Shown: positions 18,717 through 26,910 of the stretch, piece by piece | Layout: each line of letters starts with the position of its first letter | How positions within the stretch are numbered: position 1 is the first letter of the stretch | DNA from: Sphingobium sp. Cam5-1 | GTDB lineage: Bacteria; Pseudomonadota; Alphaproteobacteria; Sphingomonadales; Sphingomonadaceae | Assembly (NCBI RefSeq): GCF_015693305.1 | Contig: NZ_CP065139.1 | Coordinates: 434,001 to 498,000 of the forward strand | Direction: 5' to 3' | DNA length: 64,000 bases | Translations under genes and position numbers: made by a program | The notes under the pieces: model-generated | What the model was told of the DNA's origin: nothing | The model's input: only the letters and a program-made list of their open reading frames with translations | Database searches by the model: none

Positions 18717-18728
18717 ATCTGATCAGAT
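18717..18728. promoter_or_regulatory. 12-bp perfect palindrome upstream of the VOC gene
   Basis: ATCTGATCAGAT is perfectly symmetric and lies 33 bases upstream of the VOC start. On the minus strand a TATAAG-like -10 follows it. It is a plausible repressor site for the VOC/phosphotransferase pair. Confidence 0.4.
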
Positions 18729-18730
18729 AG

Positions 18731-18826
18731 TCAGCATTTCCATTTCGCGCGGTGCGCCATGGTGGGGTCCAGCGCATCGATCGCGGCATCGACCCTGGCA
18801 TTCATGTCCAGCACCCGTTCGTGCAT
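18731..18826 (-). CDS. Possible 31-residue peptide upstream of the VOC gene
   Basis: An ATG at 18826 with an AGGAG ribosome site 7 bases upstream opens a 31-codon frame that starts MHERVLDMNARVDAAIDALD and stops at 18731. It lies between a TetR operator (18872-18893) and the VOC gene, on the VOC strand. Coding bias is good over its first 20 codons. It could be a leader peptide, a small protein or the remnant of a longer gene. Confidence 0.4.
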   Translation of the reverse strand: MHERVLDMNARVDAAIDALDPTMAHRAKWKC

Positions 18827-18871
18827 CCCGTTTCTCCTCATATGTGCCCGCTTTCGGACCTGATGAAGATG

Positions 18872-18893
18872 AATTACACATTAGTGTGTAATT
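18872..18893. promoter_or_regulatory. TetR operator
   Basis: AATTACACA (18872-18880) and TGTGTAATT (18885-18893) form a perfect 9-base inverted repeat around TTAG. It lies between the TetR gene at 18948 and the divergent small ORF/VOC/phosphotransferase group, the standard place for an autoregulating TetR operator. The symmetry and AT content in GC-rich surroundings make chance unlikely. Confidence 0.7.
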
Positions 18894-18947
18894 GATCAAT
18901 GACGACTTTGCTTGCCATTCCCCTTCCGCTGCGCGACGAGGCAAAAG

Positions 18948-19586
18948 ATGAATGAAACGAGCACCAAGAGGCGAGCGGGCCGCCCGACGGCGGAGGTGGC
19001 TGAACAGAAGCGCCTAAACCTGATTCTCATCGCGGTGGAGGAATTTGCCCGTGCAGGCTTTCACGCGGCATCCTTGCGCGACATCGCGGAAAAGGCGCAG
19101 GTGTCGAGCCGCACCCTCTACAATCATTTCCCCGACAAGCTGGCGCTTTTTGCCGCCTGCCTTGAATATTCCGGCGCACAGCTTCAGCCGGACGTCCCCG
19201 ACCTAAAGGGTGACCTGCACACGCGCCTTGTCACCTACGCGACGGAAATGCAGCGCCAGCTTTCCTCGACCCGCAGCATGCGGATTTCCCGGCTGATCTA
19301 CCGGGAAGGCGGAGAGTTCGACGAACTGCGGAAGATCGCTCGTCACCAGTTTGAACGGTTTCAGGTCAGTCCGGTGGCGGCGATGTTGGAGAAAGAAGGC
19401 GCCTCCGCCGCGGAAAGCCGCAGCTTCGCCACGCAATTCGTCGCCATGGCCTTGGGCGAATGGCAACGCCGCTTATTGTTCGGCGGGCCTCCGCTTAGGC
19501 TGAGCGAAATGGCTGCGCATGCACGGTTGGTCACGGGACTGTTCCTGAACGGCATCCGTTCGAACCTGGACAAAATGGACAGCTGA
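18948..19586 (+). CDS. TetR-family transcriptional regulator
   Basis: A 212-residue TetR protein starting MNETSTKRRAGRPTAEV; helix-turn-helix at about residues 20-65 (LILIAVEEFARAGFHAASLRDIAEKAQVSSRTLYNHFPDK). The C-terminal part resembles TetR_C proteins of the AefR-like type. The start at 18948 follows a GAGGC site; in-frame TTG codons further upstream lie within the operator region and are rejected. Divergent from the VOC/phosphotransferase group with the operator between them, so it most likely represses that group and itself. Confidence 0.9.
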   Translation: MNETSTKRRAGRPTAEVAEQKRLNLILIAVEEFARAGFHAASLRDIAEKAQVSSRTLYNHFPDKLALFAACLEYSGAQLQPDVPDLKGDLHTRLVTYATEMQRQLSSTRSMRISRLIYREGGEFDELRKIARHQFERFQVSPVAAMLEKEGASAAESRSFATQFVAMALGEWQRRLLFGGPPLRLSEMAAHARLVTGLFLNGIRSNLDKMDS

Positions 19587-19670
19587 CTTTCCCACTCCTT
19601 CAGAGAAATGCGATAACGGGACCCGACAGGCCACTCTCCGCGTTTTGCCCTCATGATGGGAGAAGCGTGC

Positions 19671-20693
19671 ATGGAGCACATGGAGTTGGGGGCACCGGTG
19701 GCGGCCGAGCCATCGGAAGAAGATGGCATGGATGGGGACATCACGGCTGGCGACGGCCGGGCCGCCGCTCTGCTTGATCTGCTACACGTCCTGAAGAACC
19801 GTGGATATAGTTTCGTCACGCCCACGCCCGCCACGCATGCACGGGTTGTCAAACGAGCGTCGCGTCGGCCCGCCCATGACCTGCGGGATATTTTCGGCTG
19901 GTCGCTAGCGTTCGATCCAAGGCTGCTGGACCCGGAACTTGCTCGCATCCTGACAAAGGCCAACGCACTGGAAAGATATGAAGACGGCTTGAAATGCCGC
20001 TTCCGCGTGTCATCGCTTGGGAACGACCTATTCCTTCACTCCGCTTATCCGACCGATTGTCAGGAAGCGGTATTCTTCGGACCTGACAGCTATCGTTTCG
20101 CGCGATTGATCAACGATGAATTGTCTCGACGTCCACAAAAGGAGGGCGCGCGGCTTGTCGATATCGGCACGGGCGCTGGTGTAGGCGGAATCGTGGCCGG
20201 TCATCTTTGCCCTGCTGTCGATATTATGATGACCGACATCAATCCCCTCGCGCTTTATCTCGCCCGCATCAACGCGCGGGCCGCCGGTATCACGGCCCGC
20301 TTCCGCCAGACCGGCGATCTGTCCGCAGCACATGGGACGTTCGACCTCCTGCTCGCGAACCCTCCTTATATCATGGACGCCACAGGCCGCGCCTATCGTG
20401 ACGGCGGGGGCATGCACGGCGCTGAAGTATCGCTGATGATGGCACAGCAGACCCTTCCCAGGCTGACCGCTGGCGGGCGCTTCATCCTTTATACTGGTAG
20501 CGCGATCGTTGATGGCCGCGACCAGCTGAAGGACCGATTGGCCGATCTTGCGGCGGCGCGGAACTGCGCACTGCGCTACACCGAAATCGACCCGGATGTG
20601 TTTGGCGAAGAACTTGAAAATCAGGCCTATTCCGATGTCGACCGCATCGCGCTCATAGCCGCGATCATCGAACGAAAGGACAGCGCAGCTTGA
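19671..20693 (+). CDS. PrmC/HemK-like class I methyltransferase
   Basis: A SAM-dependent methyltransferase of about 340 residues. Motif I is VDIGTGAGVGG (at about 163-173 from this start) and the catalytic NPPY motif is in LLANPPYIMD (about 230-233), as in enzymes methylating glutamine or adenine amides. The N-terminal 130 residues are not a standard PrmC domain; prmC itself normally sits with prfA, which is absent here. The ATG at 19671 has a GGGAGAAG site 5 bases upstream. Its stop overlaps the TTG start of the symporter. Target unknown. Confidence 0.82.
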   Translation: MEHMELGAPVAAEPSEEDGMDGDITAGDGRAAALLDLLHVLKNRGYSFVTPTPATHARVVKRASRRPAHDLRDIFGWSLAFDPRLLDPELARILTKANALERYEDGLKCRFRVSSLGNDLFLHSAYPTDCQEAVFFGPDSYRFARLINDELSRRPQKEGARLVDIGTGAGVGGIVAGHLCPAVDIMMTDINPLALYLARINARAAGITARFRQTGDLSAAHGTFDLLLANPPYIMDATGRAYRDGGGMHGAEVSLMMAQQTLPRLTAGGRFILYTGSAIVDGRDQLKDRLADLAAARNCALRYTEIDPDVFGEELENQAYSDVDRIALIAAIIERKDSAA

Positions 20694-21916
20694 TCGCGGT
20701 GAAGGGTCGGCCGTTGCACCTTCTTGCCGGTCTTCTCATCGGCCTGATTGCAGGCATCGCCACCAGTGGGCGGGCACAGGAGTTGGTCGGTAAAATCCTG
20801 CTGCCGATCGGCAGTCTGTGGCTCGATGCCTTAACCATGACGGTGGTCCCACTAATCTTCGGCCTGCTCGTCACCGGCATCGCCTCCGCCTCCCGCAATG
20901 CCGCTGCTGGCAGCATCGCGACCCGCGCCCTTGTCCTCTTCGCCCTGATGCTGACCGCCGCCTCTGTAACAGCCGCATTATTGGCAGAAGGGCTGTTGCG
21001 GCTATGGCCTGTCACTCAAGGATTGGCGGAGGTCGGAAGCACCTCCCCTCCCCCTCTTTCACAAAGCGAATGGTTTCGCGGAATCATTCCTGCAAATCCT
21101 CTGAAAGCCGCCGCCGAAACGGCCATGGTGCCCCTCGTCACATTCGCGATATTCTTCGGCTTCGCCATCTCCCGCATCAGCGCGGACCTGGCCGATCCAC
21201 TGCTTAGGCTACTGCGCGGACTGGTCGAAACCATGCTGATCATCGTGGGTTGGGTGCTGGCGGTTGCACCTGTCGGCGTGGCCGCCTTGGCATTCGGCGC
21301 GGGCGCGAAGCTGGGCGTCGGCGTGGTCGGCGCCTTTGCCCAATATGTGGCGGTTGTCATAGCCTGCTGCCTTGCCGCCACGCTGCTCGCCTATATCTGG
21401 GCTGCGTTGACAGGCGGTCGCTCCCCGTTGCGTTTCGGGCGATCGGCCCTGGCCGCCCAGGCGGTAGCGCTGGGCACCCAATCATCGCTCGCGACTTTGC
21501 CGGTGATGGTGGATGCGGCCCGCAAACTGGATGTTCCCGAAGAAACAGCTGCCATTGTACTGCCGATGGCGGTTTCGCTGTTCCGCGCGGCCAGCGTAGC
21601 CGCAAACGTCGCCGTCGCTATTTATCTCGGACATGTACACGGCGTTCTTCCGGGGGCCGCAACCCTCGCGCTGATCGCACTCGTCGCCGTTCCCATCAGT
21701 CTTGGCGCAGTAGGTCTTCCGGCCCAAATATCTTTTTTCGCGACGATCGCCCCTGTCTGCATTGCTGCGGGCATTCCCGTCACAGCACTGCCGTTGCTCC
21801 TCGCGATCGAGGCGATCCCGGACCTGTTTCGCACGGTGGGCAACGTAACCAACGATCTCGCCGCCGCCTGCGCCATCAGGCCCAAGCCGTCGCTCTCCAC
21901 AGGGCAAACCCCGTGA
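20690..21916 (+). CDS. Dicarboxylate/amino-acid:cation symporter (SDF family)
   Basis: A 408-residue inner-membrane transporter of the DctA/GltP fold. About eight transmembrane segments and two re-entrant loops; the serine-rich hairpin is GTQSSLATLP and the TM7-TM8 binding region is NVTNDLAAA, matching the family's NxxGD position loosely. The substrate is probably a C4-dicarboxylate or acidic amino acid, driven by Na+ or H+. The start is TTG at 20690, overlapping the stop of the methyltransferase, so translation is coupled. Confidence 0.88.
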   Translation: MIAVKGRPLHLLAGLLIGLIAGIATSGRAQELVGKILLPIGSLWLDALTMTVVPLIFGLLVTGIASASRNAAAGSIATRALVLFALMLTAASVTAALLAEGLLRLWPVTQGLAEVGSTSPPPLSQSEWFRGIIPANPLKAAAETAMVPLVTFAIFFGFAISRISADLADPLLRLLRGLVETMLIIVGWVLAVAPVGVAALAFGAGAKLGVGVVGAFAQYVAVVIACCLAATLLAYIWAALTGGRSPLRFGRSALAAQAVALGTQSSLATLPVMVDAARKLDVPEETAAIVLPMAVSLFRAASVAANVAVAIYLGHVHGVLPGAATLALIALVAVPISLGAVGLPAQISFFATIAPVCIAAGIPVTALPLLLAIEAIPDLFRTVGNVTNDLAAACAIRPKPSLSTGQTP

Positions 21917-21919
21917 AAG

Positions 21920-22390
21920 TCAGGTCGGCCCCAAGGGCACCACATTGAATTCATATTTCACGATATCCACCGCGATACCGGAATCGATATGGGCAACACC
22001 CTCGATGCCGGAAATATGATCGTAGAGGAATTGCTGAACCTCGGAAAAATCGTGCAGCGCCACCATCAGTTCCAGGTCATACCCGCCGTTCATGGCGTTG
22101 ACGCTAAGCACCTCGGGGAATTTCGCCAGATCGCGGCCCACATCCTGAATGCCGCGCCCCTGCACCCTGACGCCCACGGCCAGGATGACATTATATCCTC
22201 TGGCGGCGAAGTCGGTAACGGCGACCACCCGCATGGCGCGCGCATCTTCCATCTTCTGCAACCGTGCCGAAACGGTCGCGGCGGTCACCGATAGCTGCTG
22301 CGCAATATCCTGATTGGTCGCTCGTCCGTTAGTCCGCAAGATTTCGATGATATTATTGTCCAGCGCGTCCAATGAGGGCGGCGCTGTCAT
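21920..22390 (-). CDS. Lrp/AsnC-family transcriptional regulator
   Basis: A 156-residue Lrp-like protein: N-terminal winged helix (LDALDNNIIEILRTNGRATNQDIAQQLSVTAATVSARLQKM) and a C-terminal ligand/RAM domain (ILAVGVRVQGRGIQDVGRDL, GGYDLELMVALHDFSEVQQFLYDHI). These respond to amino acids or other small metabolites as octamers. The start at 22390 gives the usual short lead into the first helix; 22411 is an alternative. It converges on the symporter (three bases between stops) and lies downstream of the hsa operon on the same strand, with its own 270-base upstream region, in which I see no other gene. Confidence 0.88.
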   Translation of the reverse strand: MTAPPSLDALDNNIIEILRTNGRATNQDIAQQLSVTAATVSARLQKMEDARAMRVVAVTDFAARGYNVILAVGVRVQGRGIQDVGRDLAKFPEVLSVNAMNGGYDLELMVALHDFSEVQQFLYDHISGIEGVAHIDSGIAVDIVKYEFNVVPLGPT

Positions 22391-22660
22391 CCGCCCATTT
22401 CTTATCTGCATGCCGCCATGACTCCCGTCGATCCACGGAGGTATAGCGTGTGGAAATGGAGAGTGCCACATGAGGCGTGTAAAGGCAGGGGCATAAACCC
22501 TGGCGCGGCCTGCGAGGACGCAACGCCCGATACCCGCTTCCCCGAATATCACGACCGAGATGATCGCTCAGCGACCCGATGCGTAACAACCGCACAAATT
22601 CGCTATGTAAAAAATTCTGCGGCCCCATCCTATTTTCCTATTTTTCCTATTTCTTGTTGT

Positions 22661-23479
22661 TCAGTGGGTTCTTTTGACCATTTCGTTCACGCAATCCACG
22701 GCCCACTTTGCCCGCTGGTTGGCGTTGATGCCTTGGTCGATGGCGTCTTGCTGGGGTATTTCGACGCTGATTGGTGTGCTGGGATTGAGGGCGTGGAGGA
22801 ACGCTGGGATATTGAACGTGCCTTGTCCGGGGAGTTGGCGCTGGATGCCGGCTTCGCGTTCGAGTTCGCTGGGATCGATGGTTGGGGGGCCGTCGGCTAT
22901 CTGGGCGATGGCGACGGCGGGGTGGGCAAGGAGGGGGAAGCTGGTGTCGGGTTCGGGTCCGCGCATGATGTGGAGGAGGTCTGCTGTGACCTTGATGTCG
23001 GATCGGCCGGAGCGGGCTATTTCCTCGAGGGCGGCGCTTAGGCTTTGGACCTGGGAGGGGGGATAAAATTCGATAGCGAGGGCGATGTTGAACGGGGCGG
23101 CAAGTTCGGCGAGTTCAATGAGCCTTTCGGTACGGCGGATGGGATCGCGATCGTAGCAGAGCACATTGGCAAGCGGCGCGCCGAGCGCGGCGCCTGCCTC
23201 GAGCGCGGGGATGAAGTCAGCGGGATTGGTGCGCCCTGCCATGGTGAAGGGGTAGATGAGGTCGACCGTGATCCCGGTGGCGGCGAGCGCGTCGCGGGTC
23301 TGGCGCAGCGCCTGGGGGTCGCGCACCAGGTCATAGGCGGGCATGGCGGGCAGCACCTCCATGGAATGGAGGAACGGGCAGATGCCCTGGCAGCCGACCT
23401 CTGCGGCGATTTGCGCGAGCTGCCAGGGGGTGGTGTCGGTGACGGTGATATGGTCGAGCGACAGGCGTCTTTCGGCCAT
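22661..23479 (-). CDS. TIM-barrel (xylose-isomerase-like) protein in the hsa operon, function unknown
   Basis: A 272-residue protein of the sugar-phosphate isomerase/epimerase fold (AP endonuclease 2 superfamily). Candidate metal and barrel motifs are LDHITVTDTTPWQLAQIAAEVG, AIEFYPP (near 139-145), VTADLLHIMRGPE and ISVEIPQQDA. A strong GGAGGAGAGG site precedes the ATG at 23479; an earlier in-frame start lacks one. It is the last gene of the hsaA-D-B-E-G-F run, 65 bases after hsaF. No standard steroid pathway step needs this fold, so it may be an auxiliary isomerase or lyase. Confidence 0.85.
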   Translation of the reverse strand: MAERRLSLDHITVTDTTPWQLAQIAAEVGCQGICPFLHSMEVLPAMPAYDLVRDPQALRQTRDALAATGITVDLIYPFTMAGRTNPADFIPALEAGAALGAPLANVLCYDRDPIRRTERLIELAELAAPFNIALAIEFYPPSQVQSLSAALEEIARSGRSDIKVTADLLHIMRGPEPDTSFPLLAHPAVAIAQIADGPPTIDPSELEREAGIQRQLPGQGTFNIPAFLHALNPSTPISVEIPQQDAIDQGINANQRAKWAVDCVNEMVKRTH

Positions 23480-23511
23480 ATCCTCTCCTCCTTGCATGGC
23501 GTGTGAGCCGT

Positions 23512-23538
23512 GCCGGGCGCGGACAAGCCGCGCCCGGC
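23512..23538 (-). terminator. Intercistronic GC hairpin between hsaF and the TIM-barrel gene
   Basis: GCCGGGCGCGG and CCGCGCCCGGC pair perfectly over 11 bases around a 5-base loop (ACAAG). No T-run follows on either strand, so it is more likely an mRNA-stability or partial-attenuation element than a simple terminator. Confidence 0.5.
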
Positions 23539-23544
23539 GGCTGA

Positions 23545-24588
23545 TCAGGCCGTTTGGCGCGCCTTGACCATATCCAATGCGACATCGACGATCATGTCTT
23601 CCTGCCCGCCAACCATCTTGCGACGGCCGAGCTCGACGAGGATGGTGCGGGTGTCGAGGCCGTAGGTTTCGGCGGCCTTTTCGGCATGGCGCAGGAACGA
23701 GGAATAGACCCCGGCATAGCCAAGCGCCAGGGTTTCGCGGTCGACCCGGACCGGGCGGTCCTGCAGCGGACGGACGAGGTCCTCAGCCGCGTCCATCAGC
23801 GCGTTGACATCGCAGCCATGGTTCCAGCCCTTGCGGTCGGCAGCGGCGATGAACACTTCGAGAGGCGCATTGCCCGCACCCGCACCCATGCCGGTCAGCG
23901 ATGCGTCGATGCGCACCGCGCCGCACTGGGCTGCGACGATCGAGTTGGCGACGCCGAGCGAGAGGTTGTGGTGGGCGTGGATGCCGCGCTGGGTTTCGGG
24001 TTTCAGGACCCGGTCATAGGCTTCGAGCCGGGCCTTGACCCCATCCATGTCGAGCGCGCCGCCGCTGTCGGTCACATAGACGCACTGCGCGCCATAGCTT
24101 TCCATCAGCAGGGCCTGTTCAGCCAGCTTCTCCGCATCGATCATATGGCTCATCATCAGGAAGCCTGAGACGTCCATGCCAAGGTCGCGGGCGATGCCGA
24201 TATGCTGCTTGGAGACGTCCGCCTCGGTGCAATGGGTGGCAACCCGCACCGACCGCACGCCGATGTCATAGGCGCGCCGCAGTTCCTCGACCGTGCCGAC
24301 GCCCGGCAGGATGAGGGTGGTGAGCACCGATTTGGTCAGCACCGAAGCGACGGCTTCGAGCCATTCCCAATCGGTATGCGCGCCAAATCCATAGTTGAAG
24401 CTCGCGCCGTTGAGGCCATCGCCATGGGCGACCTCGATCGCATCGACGCCGGCATCGTCCAATGCCTTGGCGATCGATTTCACATGATCGATGCCATACA
24501 TGTGGCGGATGGCGTGCATGCCATCGCGCAGGGTCACGTCCTGGATGTAGAGCTTGTCGCCCGCTTCGACGTTGAATGTGCTGGTCAT
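23545..24588 (-). CDS. hsaF: 4-hydroxy-2-oxohexanoate/4-hydroxy-2-oxovalerate aldolase
   Basis: Cleaves 4-hydroxy-2-oxohexanoate (from the steroid A ring) to pyruvate and propanal; works as a channelling complex with the acylating dehydrogenase HsaG. The 347-residue DRE-TIM aldolase has [12 protein letters not shown] (Arg/Asp of the active site, near 18-29), the HAHHNLSLG metal site near 198-206, and the C-terminal communication domain. Start lies 3 bases after the hsaG stop, so the pair is tightly coupled. In a meta-cleavage operon for other aromatics the same enzyme would be called MhpE/BphI; the hsaABCD neighbours give the steroid role. Confidence 0.93.
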   Translation of the reverse strand: MTSTFNVEAGDKLYIQDVTLRDGMHAIRHMYGIDHVKSIAKALDDAGVDAIEVAHGDGLNGASFNYGFGAHTDWEWLEAVASVLTKSVLTTLILPGVGTVEELRRAYDIGVRSVRVATHCTEADVSKQHIGIARDLGMDVSGFLMMSHMIDAEKLAEQALLMESYGAQCVYVTDSGGALDMDGVKARLEAYDRVLKPETQRGIHAHHNLSLGVANSIVAAQCGAVRIDASLTGMGAGAGNAPLEVFIAAADRKGWNHGCDVNALMDAAEDLVRPLQDRPVRVDRETLALGYAGVYSSFLRHAEKAAETYGLDTRTILVELGRRKMVGGQEDMIVDVALDMVKARQTA

Positions 24589-24591
24589 GTC

Positions 24592-25566
24592 TTAATTCTC
24601 CGTCTCGGCAAGCGAGCCGGTGGCCGCCACCGTCTTTCCTTGTGCGATGCGCTGCGCGAGCAGCTCGCCGGTCGCCTTGGCGGCGGCGGTCATGATGTCG
24701 AGATTGCCCGAATAGCTGGGGAGATAATCGCCCGCCCCTTCGACCTCGAGCAGGATCATGGTCTTGATGCCGGTGAACTCGCCGCGGCCAGGAATCGTGA
24801 GCTTGTTATTGTCGCCGAAGCGCTCGAACTGCACCTCTTGCTTGAGGCGATAGCCCGGCACATAGGCCTGGACCTTCTTCACCATGGCTTCGACCGAGGC
24901 GCGGATGGTGTCCTCGTCGGCGCCTTCCGACAGGGTGAACACGGTGTCGCGCATGATCATCGGCGGTTCGGCGGGGTTCAAGATGATGATCGCCTTGCCC
25001 TGCGCCGCGCCGCCGACCTTTTCGATGGCGCCTGCGGTGGTACGGGTGAACTCGTCGATGTTTGCGCGGGTGCCGGGACCTGCCGAACGCGAGGAGACCG
25101 AGGCCACGATCTCGGCATAATGGACGGTCGCCACTTGCGAAACGGCGGCGACCATCGGGATCGTCGCCTGGCCGCCACAGGTCACCATGTTGACATTGCC
25201 AGCGTCGAGATTGGCTTCGCCATTGACCGTCGGGATGGTGTAGGGGCCGATCGCGGCGGGGGTGAGGTCGACCACCTGCTTGCCGTCCTTGCGCAGCGCC
25301 TCGTCATGCACCTTGTGGGCGTAAGCGCTGGTCGCGTCGAACACGATGCCGATTTCGGGATAGACGTCCATCTTCATGAGACCTTCTAAACCCTCATGGG
25401 TGGTGGCGACGCCGCGCTCGCGCGCCATGGCGAGGCCTTCGGACTTCTCGTCGATGCCCACGACCGCGACCAGTTCCATATTCTGGGGATATTTGATCAT
25501 CTTGATCATGAGGTCGGTGCCGATATTGCCCGACCCGATGATCGCCGCCTTGACCTTGCCCGTCAT
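24592..25566 (-). CDS. hsaG: Acetaldehyde/propionaldehyde dehydrogenase (CoA-acylating)
   Basis: Oxidises propanal (or acetaldehyde) released by HsaF to propionyl-CoA. The 324-residue protein has an N-terminal NAD-binding motif [12 protein letters not shown] (residues 9-20), the catalytic cysteine in [12 protein letters not shown] near 130, and the C-terminal [19 protein letters not shown]. These are hallmarks of the BphJ/MhpF/HsaG family. It is followed immediately by hsaF and preceded by hsaE with a 52-base gap. Confidence 0.94.
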   Translation of the reverse strand: MTGKVKAAIIGSGNIGTDLMIKMIKYPQNMELVAVVGIDEKSEGLAMARERGVATTHEGLEGLMKMDVYPEIGIVFDATSAYAHKVHDEALRKDGKQVVDLTPAAIGPYTIPTVNGEANLDAGNVNMVTCGGQATIPMVAAVSQVATVHYAEIVASVSSRSAGPGTRANIDEFTRTTAGAIEKVGGAAQGKAIIILNPAEPPMIMRDTVFTLSEGADEDTIRASVEAMVKKVQAYVPGYRLKQEVQFERFGDNNKLTIPGRGEFTGIKTMILLEVEGAGDYLPSYSGNLDIMTAAAKATGELLAQRIAQGKTVAATGSLAETEN

Positions 25567-25618
25567 TCTTCACTCCTCACGGCGATCGCGTCCAAGCGAT
25601 GCGCCACATTCAAATCTT

Positions 25619-26398
25619 TCAGATAAAGCGCGCGGTGCAGCTGCCAACCCCGTGGAGCTGCATCTTAAACACGTCGCCTGCCTGTGCCGGTTCGAGCGGC
25701 ACCAGGCTGCCTGACAATATCACATCCCCAGCATCAAGCGTTACCCCATAGGCGCCGAGCGTATTGGCGAGCCAGGCGACCGCCTGCGCGGGCGATCCCT
25801 GCACCGCATGGCCATAGCCTTCGCTGAGCGGCTGCCCGTTCTTGGTGACGGTGACATGGAGATTGGGAAGATCGTGCGCCCTGGGGTCGACACGCGCCTC
25901 GCCCAGCACATAGACGCCGCAGGACGCATTGTCGGCGACGGTATCGACGATGCCGATCTTCCAGTCCTGGATGCGGCTGTCGACGATCTCGAAACAGGGG
26001 ACGATTCTGTCGGTGGCGGCGATCACGTCCTGCGCCGTCACCCCCGGCCCCTTGAGGCTGTCTTTGAGGATGAAGCCGATCTCGGCCTCGGCGCGCGGCG
26101 CGATGAGGCCGTTTGCCGCCACATCGATGTCGCCCTCGATAAACATGCGGTCGGTAAGGAACCCGAAGTCGGGCTGGTGGACGCCCAGCATGTCCTGCAC
26201 GGCTTTTGAGGTGACGCCGATCTTCTTGCCGATGACGCGCTCGCCGTCCGCCTTGCGCCGTTCGAGCGCGCCCAGCGAGATCGCATAGGCATCATCGATG
26301 GTAAGCTCAGGGTGCCGCGCCATCAGCGGCGGCACGGTGCGCCCCTCGCGCAGCGCCTGGTAGAGCTCGTCTGCAAGCCGGTTGTTCAGATCGCTCAC
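25619..26398 (-). CDS. hsaE: 2-hydroxyhexa-2,4-dienoate hydratase
   Basis: Adds water to 2-hydroxyhexa-2,4-dienoate, giving 4-hydroxy-2-oxohexanoate for HsaF. A 259-residue member of the fumarylacetoacetate-hydrolase-fold hydratases (MhpD/HsaE): GKKIGVTSKAVQDMLGVHQPDFGFL near 57-81, APRAEAEIGFIL with the metal-binding glutamates near 100-111, and CGVYVLG. Its start overlaps the hsaB stop by four bases (ATGA). Confidence 0.93.
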   Translation of the reverse strand: MSDLNNRLADELYQALREGRTVPPLMARHPELTIDDAYAISLGALERRKADGERVIGKKIGVTSKAVQDMLGVHQPDFGFLTDRMFIEGDIDVAANGLIAPRAEAEIGFILKDSLKGPGVTAQDVIAATDRIVPCFEIVDSRIQDWKIGIVDTVADNASCGVYVLGEARVDPRAHDLPNLHVTVTKNGQPLSEGYGHAVQGSPAQAVAWLANTLGAYGVTLDAGDVILSGSLVPLEPAQAGDVFKMQLHGVGSCTARFI

Positions 26399-26910
26399 AG
26401 ATAGGCTCCGTCCTGGAAGATGAGGGGATCGACCGCGTCGGACAGGCGCACCGCCTTGACCCGGGCGATGACGATGCTGTGGGTGCCAAAGGGGGTCATG
26501 CTCTCGACCGTGCAGCTAAGGTTGGCCTGCGCTTCATCGAGGATGGGGAGGCCATGGGCGTCAGCGGTCCAGCTACCAACGCCAAAGCGGGCCTCGCGGG
26601 CCACAGCGCCGCCGAACGCTGCCGACACTTCGCGCTGGTGGCGCGAGAGGAGGTTGATGCTGATCGGGCAGCCGGGCGAGAGATGGGCGTGGATGCCGGC
26701 CGTCTGGTTGACGCAGACGAGGACGGCGGGCGGGTCCATGGTAAGCGAGGTGATCGAGGTCGCCGCCATGCCGACGGGCGCCTTGCCTTCCCCAAGCGCG
26801 GTGACGATCGCCACGCCCGAGGGCAGGCGGCGCATCGCGCCCTTGAGGCCAGTGGTGACGTCGATAGGCTCTGGAACAGGCACGGATTGCGCAGGGAGGG
26901 CGTCAGCCAT
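26395..26910 (-). CDS. hsaB: Flavin reductase of the 3-HSA hydroxylase
   Basis: Supplies reduced FMN to the oxygenase HsaA. A 171-residue HpaC/ActVB-like split-barrel domain: GLKGAMRRLPSGVAIVTALGEG, VGMAATSITSLTMDPPAVLVCVN, and GCPISINLLSRHQREVSAAFGG are all typical, as is the C-terminal FGTHSIVIARV. It overlaps hsaD by eight bases and hsaE by four, within the hsa operon, which fixes its partner as HsaA rather than another two-component monooxygenase. Confidence 0.92.
   Translation of the reverse strand: MADALPAQSVPVPEPIDVTTGLKGAMRRLPSGVAIVTALGEGKAPVGMAATSITSLTMDPPAVLVCVNQTAGIHAHLSPGCPISINLLSRHQREVSAAFGGAVAREARFGVGSWTADAHGLPILDEAQANLSCTVESMTPFGTHSIVIARVKAVRLSDAVDPLIFQDGAYL

Noticed and set aside
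24202..25389. 395-codon plus-strand frame over hsaG and hsaF
   Set aside because: Mirror of hsaF/hsaG codons; the minus-strand proteins have catalytic motifs and family length.
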